Origin: Siderastrea radians
Taxonomy: Eukaryota; Cnidaria; Anthozoa; Scleractinia; Rhizangiidae
Direction: 5' to 3'
DNA length: 64,000 bases
NCBI GenBank assembly: GCA_964017195.1
Contig: OZ024895.1
Span: 33,595,834-33,659,833, forward strand
Below are positions 48,150 to 58,155 of the stretch, in pieces. Each line of letters opens with the position of its first letter. Positions within the stretch are counted from its first letter, which is position 1. A model generated the notes under the pieces. It did no database searches. It was not told the DNA's origin and saw only the letters and a list, made by a program, of their open reading frames with translations. The translations under genes and the position numbers were made by a program.

Positions 48150-49720
48150 GTTTACGCGGTTACTCTGGGGCTCTTTCATGTTCTTGGGAGAGAGGTGGGG
48201 GATAGGCTTCTCAAACGCATACCTATGTGGGTTTGTTGTATTTTCGACAAAGTTGACACAGAAAACCGCTGCTCAAACATACTTTACTAATAGAAAACCG
48301 TTACTGCCGTGATCTAAAAAAAGCAGAAACAAAAGCAGAAAAACTGTGCCCCACCGTTCCCAAATCTTACATGGTTTATTAGCTCGTGCCCAAAAAACTC
48401 AAGCCGCATAATAAGTAAAACATGTTTTTTGGGGTCAGTTCAGAACTGTATATTAATTTAGTGTTTTAGATACATGAGTGCACTAGCGCGAATCGGAAAA
48501 ACATGTTCTCATTCCCCCAGCCAACCTCTCACTCCTTGTGTGCTCTCGTGAAAACCCCGTCTTACGCGTTGAAGAAGTCTTTTTGAGAAAAAAATGTTAA
48601 TTAAAGTCGGGTGCTGGGGGTTTCGTTAAAATAGTTTTGGCCTTGTGAAATTCCTTAGACATTGTGAAGAGGGTCAGTTATTATGCTCTTGCGATTTTCT
48701 CATTTCCATGAATTATTTCCTGGATAAAGACCATTTCGGAAAAAGAAAGATTCTCTATTTCCGTGATCAGTATGCGTTAAATTTCAACACCTTAGACTAC
48801 GAGCAGTCTCTCTTTTCGCTCAGGGATAGTCTTGTCAGTCGAGAAAAACGAACAAGCGAGCTGACGAGCGCGAAATCGCCTCCGGCGCTCAAATATGACT
48901 CGTATGTGGAGCCGCTATTTTTAAAAACAATCGGAGTTCTTCTGTCGAAGGCACTACCGTGTAATAGGTTGCCTGAGGAAATTTGGTGTTCAAAACAAAT
49001 AACAGCCGAGAGCGTAGTTCGAGGGCTTATATGAAGTTTGAACACAAACTTCCGAGGGAACTTATCACACACAGGGCCTGAAACAGAAGGACTCTATTGT
49101 TTTTTATTGTACAACGCTAAATTTTGAGGGCAAATTGCCCAAAACGGGCACTATGCTCTGATAGGAACCCGCTGAGGAAAGACACTAACACGTCACGTGA
49201 TCGATTTCGACCAATGACAGCACGCCAAAATTTAGCGTCATACTATATAAATATAAATATGCTATGCGCTAGTGTACGGTAGTGTACTAGAGCCGGCTCA
49301 ATACTAGGCAGCTTGACACGCGCGTCACATTTCATCGCCATGTTTGTGCAGGTAATGTTCGTGCTCGCTCTCTCCTTTGTTCGTTTCTCTCGACTATCTC
49401 TGAGCGGAAGGAGAGACTTTTCGGTCTACTCTTTCCGCTAAGGACTAGTCCAGCCAAAACAACTCGCGAGTGCACGTAAAAATCGCTTGCGGCGGTCGGC
49501 GATTTTCGCAAGGGCTCCACACGCGTGTCACGTCAACCGCGTTCCCAGGTCTTTTTCCCGTTTTTAACCAAATTAAAAAAAAAGGGAAAAGCCCTGGGAA
49601 CAAGGTTGGCGGCACGTTTCAACACCAGAGGCGCCGGCTCCTTTGTTCGTTTTCCTCGACTATCCCTGAGCGGAAAAAGAGAGTGCCTGCAGCCTAAGGT
49701 GTTGAACTTTGACGGACACT
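48150..49720. other. Unique centre between the inverted arms
   Basis: About 1.6 kb. It contains related ~60-bp words at 48800-48870, 49360-49425 and 49635-49685, built on TTCGYTCAGGGATAGT/ACTATCTCTGAGCGGAA and a GAACAAA(G) word, in both orientations, so it is internally foldback-like. Frames at 48645-49034 plus have no recognisable domain. Confidence 0.5.
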
Positions 49721-49729
49721 GATCACGCA

Positions 49730-51110
49730 GATAAAGAATCTTTTTTCAAAAAAAACCATTTAAACAAATACGCGAGCATTCTTGTACAAGCATATTCATG
49801 GCGCTCATAACATGGGCTGAATACGCTCTTTTTAATCCATACTGAGCCTCTGGAGCTGAGGATTTTCCCTTGTGGGCAGCCACTTCTGTGGGGATCGAAC
49901 GTCGCTGATAAAGATTTTACAATACACGAGGCGACTGTAGACATTTTTAGCGACGCGATATCAATGCATGAAAGCTTTTTTCCATCAAAAGGTGATTTTA
50001 AAAGTATTTCTGTAGAACTTTATGCTTACACCTAAAAAAAGTAATACCTATAATATGCGATTACATCTATTGACTTTGCCCCTGTCATGCGTCACGCAAT
50101 CTTGCTCTTGTAACATATTCTGGTACTGTTCCGGAATGTTACTTTTCTTAGTTTGTTTGCGGCTAAGTGATGACAAATTTCGGGAAAACAACGCTATCAT
50201 ATGTCCAGCAAGCTACAGCTGTTACAGTACCAATCACAACGATGCAGCAGAGGATTATTTTAATCAGCTAGACATATAATGGTGAATTTTCAAAACACGG
50301 TAAGATTAGTGTATGCATATGTTGCGGTTTCGATCGACCGAACCGTGTACTAAAACAAGCGGTGTGTGTGTTGATCGTAGTTCAAAAACAACACTTAACT
50401 TCAGCAAACACTATGTAAAATTATTCTACAAGCCCCTTAAGTAATTTTGCGAAGGCTTCTCCGGCATTTCTGTCAGTGAAAACGGCTTTCGTTTGCTTTG
50501 CGTAGGCAGTCGGCGGTTTGTGTCATAAATTCAGTCGGCGATTCGTGTCAAACTACCCTTCACATTTTGGTCCCTCGACGGGGTAATTTTTCAGTGCCGC
50601 CAGAAATATTTTAACACAGTAATTTAGAAAGGTTTTTCTTCAAATCTGTTGTTATTTCATGTCCAAACTCGACGTAGCAATTGGGTCTCTGTAGTGTGGC
50701 AGTTGGGTGAAATTTGCTATTTTTTTAAATACCTGAAACTTACTAGTTTTCTTCTAACGGCCGAAACATTCTTACTTCAACAGCTTATCCAAAGAAAACT
50801 ACTGTGTTATAAAGAGATTAAGTGTGTTTATATTATGTTCGTGTTTCATTAACAGAAGACACCGCGTTTTAACGTACAAGCGAGATAAAAATGTGTAATT
50901 TTCCGCCAATTTCACTATTCGAAGGTGGCCGATATGCCGTATTTTCAAACTTTGACCAATTTCTAAAAAAATAAAAAGCTGTTGAAACTGTTAATGTTAT
51001 TTTTGATAATACTTCACTATAGAGGTTTCTTGGACAAAATAAAAAGAAATTCGAAATTTCACGACTGACGCCCGATTCTCGATAGTTGCAGACATCGCCT
51101 CTTAAGCTCC
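49730..51110. repeat. Right arm of the long inverted repeat
   Basis: The shorter arm, lacking the two insertions found in the left arm. It is anchored by AATGTTTCGGCCGTTAGAAG (44484) against its reverse complement at about 50750-50770, and by the TCCGGAATG/CATTCCGGA segment at ~47315 against ~50135. Confidence 0.9.
49746..49904 (-). pseudogene. Conserved peptide remnant in the right arm
   Basis: Reads RRSIPTEVAAHKGKSSAPEA, then QYGLKRAYSAHVMSAMNMLV, to a TGA at 49746-49748. It aligns residue by residue with 47950-48122 except for an extra four-residue segment (MVAA region) in the left arm. Function unknown. Confidence 0.45.
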
Positions 51111-51175
51111 TTTTCTAAAAATAAAAAACACGCGTGAATTCGCAAATACAAAAAGTAGTATCTTTTCGCTTGTCC

Positions 51176-52487
51176 CTAATCACTGTCTGATTCAATCATG
51201 CAATGGCGGCGCTTCGCGTTGTGCAAAGACAAATTTGGACTCTGTTGACTTACACTGTTTATCGAAACGTTAAATGTGCCTCCTTGTATGTTGGCCCCTT
51301 GGAAAAGAGATAATGCTTGCTGAGGCGATTGCTGGTTTCCCGTCGATAAACTGACTTCCTCGGTTTCTTGAATGGCCAGCGATCCTGAAGCTAAAGTGCT
51401 AGGACTAATGATGTTGGATATATCCCGCTGCTGTTTTTCCGAAAGTGAGCCTGTAATTATTGAGGCTCTGATCTTTTTTATGCCCAGAGATTTGCATAAT
51501 ATGAGTCGGAGGTACCTCGTGGTGGTTCAGCTTCTGGATCATTCGATTCCGGGCACTGTGGTTGGTCAGGTTTTCTGCATTCAAACCAGCTTTTTCAGCC
51601 ATGGTTTTCATGAGTGAATTTAATTTGCTGAGCCGATCGGCGCTCCCTTGAACCAGGGTTTTGAGGAATTGGCCACTCTGGTGTTGTTTATGGGCAAGTA
51701 AAACGGGCTGTCGTCTGACTTCATTTGCTCTGGTCTTTTGGAAGCATACAGGTGATAGGCTTGTACAAGATCTCTATCACTGTCTGGGACAGAAAACATT
51801 TTTGGTTTAACTGCACGAATATCTTTGGGTTCGGCGCCAGTTCTTGTTTTCGTTTGTAGCTCGGTATATTCGAGAAATTCAACTCCATCTGCAGTGGTTT
51901 TTAGTTGAATGTCGCCCCACTTCATATCTCTATGCTCTTGGCATCCTCTCAGGCCAAAGTGCTGGGTGTTGTTCAACCATAAAGTGTTTAATAAGGACTC
52001 CGGTGACGAAAGACCCAAAAGGTTTTTGCCGTAAAGAATATCGACCTTGTCGTCAGTCAGAGAGCGGGCCGCTTTTCAGTTGTTTCCTTTGCCAGCCTTT
52101 TTCAATTCCTTCTGCTTTGCAACTAGTGTTTCTCTGGTTTTTCTGAAATCCTGTCCGTCTATGATGGTTGTGGGATAGCCCTTCTTTCGTAAATAGCGGT
52201 CGAAGCTTGAAATGAACGACCTCAATGTTGTTGGCTCGTATTCTCCTCCGTCGTTTGTTTGTTTGTTTGTTTTTTTTTTGAACTTCCACGATAAATGCAC
52301 ACAGTACTTCATCGAGCTCCTTCGCTTCCAAGTTTTCAATCTCTTTATCGACTTCTTTCGCTCTTAAAAATTCTTTAAGCAAGGAGACGTCCCTGTTCGT
52401 TTTACTCAAGATATTTGTGTTTGATTGCTCCTCAATAAACACATCTGACGGCAGTTCCAGAGGAACAAAACGTAAAGCCGAAGCCAT
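51176..52487 (-). pseudogene. Tyrosine recombinase, KIAA1958/Crypton-A type (DUF3504-like), decayed
   Basis: Read from 52487. The N-terminal helical region (MASALRFVPLELPSDVF...LLKEFLRAKE...ELDEVLCAFIVEVQKK) is followed by a slippage-type frameshift at the (GTTT)n tract (52256-52270), then GGEYEPTTLRSFISSFDRYL (core-binding domain). An in-frame TGA at about 52078 interrupts KGNN/KAARSLTDDKV. The catalytic domain keeps NTQHFGLRGCQEHRD (first Arg), QTKTRTG (Lys), NHSARNRMIQKL (HxxR), ISGHK (His) and LNNY (Tyr). A frameshift near 51632 precedes MKTMAEKAGL and another follows the Tyr. The tail SLFQGANIQGGTFNVSINSV is typical of cnidarian members of this family, and the frame ends near 51176. All five catalytic positions survive despite three frameshifts and one stop. 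Confidence 0.85.
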
Positions 52488-52605
52488 GTTTTCTAAACAC
52501 AAACTTCGAGCTGGCGCTGTTTTTGAAACCGCGCGCCTCGGAAGCCATTTGAGTGCTTTGCTCTGATTGGCTAGGTGATTTCACTCTAGATGCTGACTGG
52601 TTATA

Positions 52606-52674
52606 TTTTCATATGTGAAGAAAGCTGTACGCGAAGCTGATTAGACGTATCGCTTTCTTCACATGTGAAATATA
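52606..52674. repeat. Hairpin upstream of the recombinase start
   Basis: TATATTTTCATATGTGAAGA, then AAGC, is mirrored as GCTTTCTTCACATGTGAAAT, then ATA, with a ~25-nt loop. It lies ~110 bp beyond the recombinase N-terminus, between it and the right junction. Confidence 0.7.
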
Positions 52675-53330
52675 GCAAATATAGAATTCTATTTCCAAAG
52701 TTTACGGTATAAAATTCTCGCTATATATATAATAAAAAAATAGTGGGAAGATCCCGTGATACGAGTCGAAAAGTGTATTTGAAAGTATGTGTTTCAGCTA
52801 TATTGCCTCAAAGGCTCATTCGCGGATGAAAAAGGGGCGATCTTTACTGAGTCACTGACTAAGTATGTTACGTTAACACTGGTCTTTTCACCTTACACAT
52901 GCACAGAAAGACATGGAAAGACACGCAGAACGTAGAATCCTTCCAGCGTCTCGCTGGGAGCTTTCTTTATATTGACTATAGTCGGTGCACTAGTGTTAGT
53001 ACACAAGGCATTCTTTAGCCCGTAAGTTAGAAAAAAAATGGTTGGTCGTTTGCGACGGATTTAATTTGATTCTTTGCTTGAAAAACAAAACGGTGAGCTA
53101 ACCTTCGTCCTTCGATCACAACATCGTTTTATGGTAAAACAAATCGATCATACAACATAATGACATCAGAGTAGTATAGGGTGAACCTCCTTTTTTTTTT
53201 CTTTTTTTTTGCCGGACATTGATTTGAGGGGGAAATACGTTAACGTTGATGACGTCATAGACTATTTTCTTTAGCTCATGAATGGATGTGTGGATGTGTA
53301 TCTTCATTAACATATTGCTGTGGAATACAG

Positions 53331-54000
53331 TGAACGTCATTCTTACACAAACTTGCCCTACTACTATATTCGGGCAAAAAAAAAATTAGTAGCTTAAACT
53401 TTCTCTCTGCTGCCGAAAAACCCTATATGCGTTATATTTTCTTGCACTCAAATTCTTTAAAAGCCAAGGGTGGCTAAACAACATTACAAATTAAGTAGAC
53501 CCACTGAAGTGAATTATTTTAATAACCTTGATGGATCCCATCTAGTATCGTCGATGAGCCAATCAAATGGCTCGTTTGGCGCCAGCTGGGAATTGTGATT
53601 AACGGGCTCAGCCTCGAGTTATAGAATTGCTCAGTGTTTAATGTGTTCCCCTGCAAATTAATAAGATTCCCCGCAAAAAAAAACAATGGCTTAACAAGTC
53701 CCTCCTAATATACTCATACACCTTCATTGAAATCCCCGCACCTTCGGTGGGTGTGTGTCGGTACGTTTGGAACGTTTCATTACTTTAGTAATGGGCCACA
53801 GGCTGTGATGATCCACTCCAGTCTGTCTAAGTGACATGAGCCACACTTCAGTCGAATGTTGTGCAAAGTTGTACCAAAGATAGGTGGAGGCTGAAAAGGG
53901 GCTAAAATGTAAGAACATACTAAAACATACTGTTTAATGTTCAGCATTTGTAAACTTCCTTGATAATGATTGTTACTTTAATTTCCTTCTGATAATAATT
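53331..54000. other. Intergenic, nothing recognised
   Basis: Homopolymer A/T runs and short frames only; no supported gene or repeat structure. Confidence 0.5.
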
Positions 54001-54019
54001 TGTATCCGTCGCCGTAATT

Positions 54020-54175
54020 TTTATGCCATCCTTGAAAACTTGTAATTGAGGAGGCCTAATTAACATAAGATTTATAGTTTCCTTTAGGCTCCTCGCCATT
54101 ACTTTCTACATTTTTGTATCCTTTTGTAATTGTAATCGTGTAATTTATAATGTGTGGTCAATAAAATAAAATAGA
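54020..54175 (+). mobile_element. Possible 3' UTR of a second LINE
   Basis: T-rich sequence with repeated TTGTAATTG/TTTTGTAT words ends in GTCAATAAAATAAAATAG at about 54158-54175, a tail resembling non-LTR retrotransposon 3' ends. No coding part is attached, so this is tentative. Confidence 0.4.
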
Positions 54176-54277
54176 TACTAAGAACACACCTTAACGTGAG
54201 ATTTTGCTAAAAACATTTTCCCACTAATTTTCACAATGAAGAGTTTAAATGCAAATGAAATACGAAGTCATAACGTG

Positions 54278-54324
54278 AAGTGTAACACGTTGTTTTGAGC
54301 ATTAGTAAACCTGCATACAGTTCA
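54278..54324 (+). repeat. Left copy of a 47-bp target-site duplication
   Basis: Matches 55357-55403 at 43 of 47 positions. Shared core: TGTTTTGAGCATTAGTAAAC. Confidence 0.9.
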
Positions 54325-55356
54325 GTCTATGGCTGATTATGAGAACGAAGCTACGGCATTCCATCCGAGATAATCAACATGGTGAAGGCACTCTACAACG
54401 ACTTTGAATGTGCTGTAGTAGATGGAGAGGACACAACAGAGTGGTTTAGGATTAATACTGGAGTGAAGCAGGGCTGTAATATGTCAGGTTTACTTTTCCT
54501 GCTAGTCGTTGACTGGGCACTGAGACTTACATTGCAAGAGGGAAACACCGGAATAATGTGGAAGTTCAACTCAAAGCTCGAAGATCTCCCTACTATCATT
54601 GACCAAGCAACACGTTCAGACCAAGACCGATAAGCTTACCCATGAAGCAGGAAAGGCGGGACTGAAAGTTAATGTGAACAAATGTAAACTGCTGGGAATA
54701 AATTAGCGAAGCAATGATGCAGTGGAAGTGAATGGGCAAGATAAAGTACTCAAAGCGAGAGGAGTATTCTTGAGATTGAAAAAGATCTGGAGCAGTGACA
54801 CCATCAGTCGATGAACCAAACTCAGGCTATATAAGACACTGGTAAAGCCAGTCTTGATGTATGGCTGCGAGACGTGCATGGAAGATGAATAAAAGCGATG
54901 AAAACAAAATCGATGTCTTCCAAAGCAGATGAATTAGACGGATCTTTAAGATACGTTGCCAGGAAACAATTACAAACAAAGAACTCCTGCAGATGGCTGA
55001 GATGGAAAATCTCAGTGAGGACGTCCGAAGGATGAGATGGAAGTTCATCGGTCACATCATGAGGAAAGAACCTAACAACGACTGCAAGACCGCATTAACC
55101 TGGAACTGCAAACCGGAAGGGCAACGAAAGCGCGGGGCAGACCCAAGACAATATGGCGAAGGACGGCGGAGAGAGGAGGCGAAAGAGCTGGATGGAAGAA
55201 CTGGAGTGAGGTACACATCGCAGCGGCATGCGCAGACAGAGCTGGTTGGCGGGAGAGTGTTGAGGCCTTATGTGCCACATGCCATGAAGCGCAGGAAGCG
55301 GATAGGTGAACGGGGATAGGTGAACGCGAATAGGTGAACGCGGATAGGTGAACGCG
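54325..55356 (+). mobile_element. RTE-like non-LTR retrotransposon fragment, 5'-truncated
   Basis: 54379-54610 encodes a reverse transcriptase segment: VKALYNDFECAVVDGEDTTE, FRINTGVKQGCNMSGLLFLL, VVDW, WKFNSKLEDL. 54993-55319 encodes the C-terminal LINE tail: EDVRRMRWKFIGHIMRKEP, ALTWNCKPEGQRKRG. The intervening part, including the YADD box, is degraded. The 3' end consists of a short tandem repeat based on GATAGGTGAACGCG (55299-55356) instead of poly(A), as in RTE-clade elements. A 47-bp imperfect direct repeat flanks the whole unit. Confidence 0.85.
55299..55356 (+). repeat. 3'-terminal minisatellite tail of the RTE-like element
   Basis: About four units of a 13-14-bp motif, GATAGGTGAACGCG, ending immediately before the right target-site duplication. 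Confidence 0.85.
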
Positions 55357-55403
55357 AAGTTAAACACTTTGTTTTGAGCATTAGTAAACCTGTATACAGT
55401 TCA
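55357..55403 (+). repeat. Right copy of the 47-bp target-site duplication
   Basis: Partner of 54278-54324, with four mismatches in 47 positions. Confidence 0.9.
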
Positions 55404-56382
55404 CGTGAAACAAAAATGAAGCAACACATATGGTAACATATCACAGAATGAACAACTAGCTTTTGTCTAGCAAAAATGTGCACTTGATCATATGATGTAA
55501 CAAACCATACCAGCAGAAACTTTTTCCTTGTCTATCTCTTGTAATATTATACTCTCAATTAAGAACAGTTTAAAAACGTTTTTAGAGGTTCCTATTAAAA
55601 CAGTGTAATTATTTGAAATTATAAGTGTGTTTAGCTGCTGATAGCCCGGATGGAGAAGGATTACAAGTTGAAACACTTGGGCCAATTTTTCAAGTTCTTC
55701 AGCCCTCTACCTGTTGACTAGTCCATACACCATAATTTCACCGACCGATGGGTGCACCTTCCCCATTTCATTTCGTTTGCTTGACTTTGCCAAATGCAGC
55801 CAAGTAAAGATAAATATGAAAAGTCTATATCTGCGGTTGCGTGAATTCATTAACAAATGCAATATTTAAAAACAATGCTGCGACGGCTTCTGCTGAGGAG
55901 TGAGTGAGGGCGTCGCGAATCAGGTTTCTGCTACACTTTGATTTAAGACGATTATTTCAGAGTATCCTGTGTTTTACGATAGATCGGCCACTGCTTAAAT
56001 ATATTGTTTATTCCACTTTCAATTCTTGCAGTACAAAAAAATAACTGAATTACTAACAAGTGGTAAAAATTCAACTAAATTTATGATGCTAAAAGTGTAC
56101 CAACAATTTAATTAACCTATCAGAGAAACGAATGTTGTGTAGAGACCTAGACGTTTAGACAAGCACAAAATCCTAGAAATTATATAATATATATCGAGGA
56201 AATGCTTGTCACATTTTCTGCCTTCTACATAAAATGAAAACTAAACTGATCAGAATTCATTCAGAGTTCGAGAACAATCTAAGTGCAACTGCAGGAAAGA
56301 GAATAATTGTTGGACTTTTTTAAAAATACTAAATTTCAGATTCCAGGCTGAAGACTTCCGATAGTAGAGACGAGAAAGTGTA
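55404..56382. other. Intergenic, nothing recognised
   Basis: AT-rich, no supported gene; only short unassigned frames. Confidence 0.5.
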
Positions 56383-56384
56383 TA

Positions 56385-56566
56385 CAGTTGGCTCCCGATA
56401 ACTCGAACATTCAAGGGAAATAAAAACAGGTTCGACGTATCAAGAGTTCGAGTTATCGAGGGTATATATAATTAATTAATTATATATAATTATAAAGAAG
56501 GTGACCTGGAGGGGCATATCGTTCACTCCAAGTTACCGGGAGGTTCGAGTTACCAGGAGTCACCTG
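56385..56566. repeat. TA-flanked MITE (Tc1/mariner- or pogo-like), 182 bp
   Basis: The left end reads CAGTTGGCTCCCGATAACTC. The right end, reverse-complemented, reads CAGGTGACTCCTGGTAACTC; both continue GAAC. TA flanks each side. Internal TTCGAGTTATCG words and an AT-rich palindrome (ATATAATTAATTAATTATAT, 56465-56485). CAG ends with a TA duplication suggest a mariner/pogo-type MITE. Confidence 0.8.
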
Positions 56567-57782
56567 TATTATAAACTGACAACTGCTTAGTGGAAGTTCT
56601 GAGGGAAATTTTGTATTTTTGAACTGTGAGAAGCGAGCAAACTCTCAGCCGGGCAGATCAAGGGGCGTCGTTAGGGGGGGGGGGGGGTGGGGGCTTGGTC
56701 AAACTGTAAACGAAACTGAACTTGGCACTGCCTGTCAATACTCAACAAATAGAAATATAATTAGCTAGGCTCCCTGGCCTAAATCCAAACTTCAAAATAC
56801 GCTTTTCACATGCAAAATTTGAATAAGAAATAAAGGTGTCCTTTATCACCTCTGAAATCAATCGGCATATTCCTCATTATTTAAGAAGAACGTAAAAAGA
56901 AACAAAATGCGAAAGCATAGCATGCTACTCTCAGTTTTTCATTCCTACATGTTTTCAACACTCCATACCTCTCTGGCTCGTGCTAACTGAAACCTCAACA
57001 ATACAGTTGCACCGATGCGTTTTATGTTTCTTCAAAGATCTCAATTACGATTGAAATGTCGATCAAGTCACTGCAGATGCATAAAAGCGTGACTCATCCC
57101 CCGTCACAGCCCACATCTAACCCTTCCATCGAAGACAAAACACCACCGACAACAACACTCTAATTGCTCCATTGAGGTCGTATAAATCAACGCTGAAATA
57201 GCAGTAAACAAGTGGTAAGTGCATTTTTAACAATAGCTACTTCAGAAAAATCAGTGATAAACAAGGAACATTACTTTTATGAAAACTACGGGTCGCAAAT
57301 CCCCCAACGACGCGGGAGAGTTTTGCAGAGAGTTAGCCTATTCGGCAGGCATCTCTCATATCTCTCGTAACCTCTTTCTCTGATTTCGCTTCCAGGGCTT
57401 CCTTGACTGATGCCTACGGAGGAGGCTAGCCGAGAGTAAGCCGGCGTTTTTCTGGATTTTGCGAATGAAAATTTTTCAGTGTGCCAACTTAGCTGTATGG
57501 GGAAATGGGGAATGGAAAATTATTCAGCGTTATCCTAGACTTTTCCATCGGAATCCACGAAGGAAGCATCGGTATACGCGTCAGTACCATTTTTTTTTTT
57601 GCCCACTACTGAACCTTGTTACTCGAAAGACTTTTCCTACTTCCCAAAAATAACTGACAAAAAAATCCGTCAAATTAAATGTTCTGACCACGTCAACACC
57701 CACGTTTATTCTGACGCTGTTCCTGTGCGCTTAGCTGAGCAAAAATAAAAAGCTATTCGATTACATTCGAGTCTGTAGATAT
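56567..57782. other. Intergenic with a G-run
   Basis: A run of about 13 G followed by TGGGGG at 56676-56695; otherwise unassigned. No supported gene. Confidence 0.5.
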
Positions 57783-58155
57783 TCAATCTGGGGGTGGATC
57801 TTGGGGCGTTATTGGGGGACTGTAATTGAAGAACAGAGACATCGTTGACAAAAAACCAATTGCAAGGCTCATCGGACAGCTAAGAAGGGTTATAATTTTA
57901 TTGCCCAATATTTCGGTGAGACAAAACACCTGGGTGGAGACAGACAGTGTAAACTTAAGTTTTTCGTCTAAGGGAATAACACAACACAATACAAAAACCA
58001 GCCATGCACCAGCGATCAAAATGTCTAATCGCACGTCCAACGCACTATACCAACGATCACTACACCTCAATTTGGAGCGAAAGGGCTTCGAGGTTACGCA
58101 AAGATACAAACGGTCAGCTTTATTTACAATTGAAGCATCTCCTATTTACAGTTGA
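57783..58155 (-). pseudogene. GPCR fragment (TM3 end to TM5), divergent
   Basis: The minus-strand frame reads SIVNKADRLYLCVTSKPFRS, an apparent end of TM3 with a DR(L)Y motif. A hydrophobic stretch with the TM4-like tryptophan follows (LIAGAWLVFVLCCVIPL). A further hydrophobic stretch (IITLLSCPMSLAIGFLSTMS) could be TM5, and the frame ends near 57783 in a proline-rich tail. No TM1-2 or TM6-7 was found nearby. It is not close to receptors A-D. The most likely reading is a decayed class A receptor, possibly from another cnidarian expansion; a chance hydrophobic frame cannot be excluded. Confidence 0.45.

Larger units (their letters stand above)
43813..52731. mobile_element. 8.9-kb insertion with long inverted arms and a tyrosine recombinase gene
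   Basis: Comparison with 5600-5660 shows that paralogous sequence stops near 43812 and resumes near 52732, so the interval is an insertion or a nest of insertions. It has three levels. First, ~23-bp near-terminal inverted repeats around TTATTATATATATAACGAGA (43984; inverse at 52712-52735). Second, long inverted arms: 44130-48130 on the left, with nested insertions, and 49730-51110 on the right. Third, a ~1.6-kb unique centre (48150-49720). The tyrosine recombinase gene lies only outside the right arm. No reverse transcriptase was seen, so it is not a typical DIRS element. Confidence 0.7.
28318..53330. repeat. Segmental duplication, copy 2 (interrupted by two large insertions)
   Basis: Pieces 28318-28490, 42400-43800 and 52735-53330 align collinearly with 2706-6135. 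The gaps contain the 13.7-kb TIR element and its short flanks, and the 8.9-kb inverted-repeat insertion. Phrases that anchor the alignment include 'caaggcaacagtga' (28340 and 2731), 'cacctcagcgatcaacagaa' (42497 and 2911), and 'tattgactatagtcggt' (52971) with 'tattgactatattcggt' (5876). Confidence 0.85.

Noticed and set aside
43813..52731. DIRS retrotransposon
   Set aside because: A tyrosine recombinase and inverted repeats are present, but no reverse transcriptase, RNase H or methyltransferase remnants were seen, and the recombinase resembles the KIAA1958/Crypton-A group.
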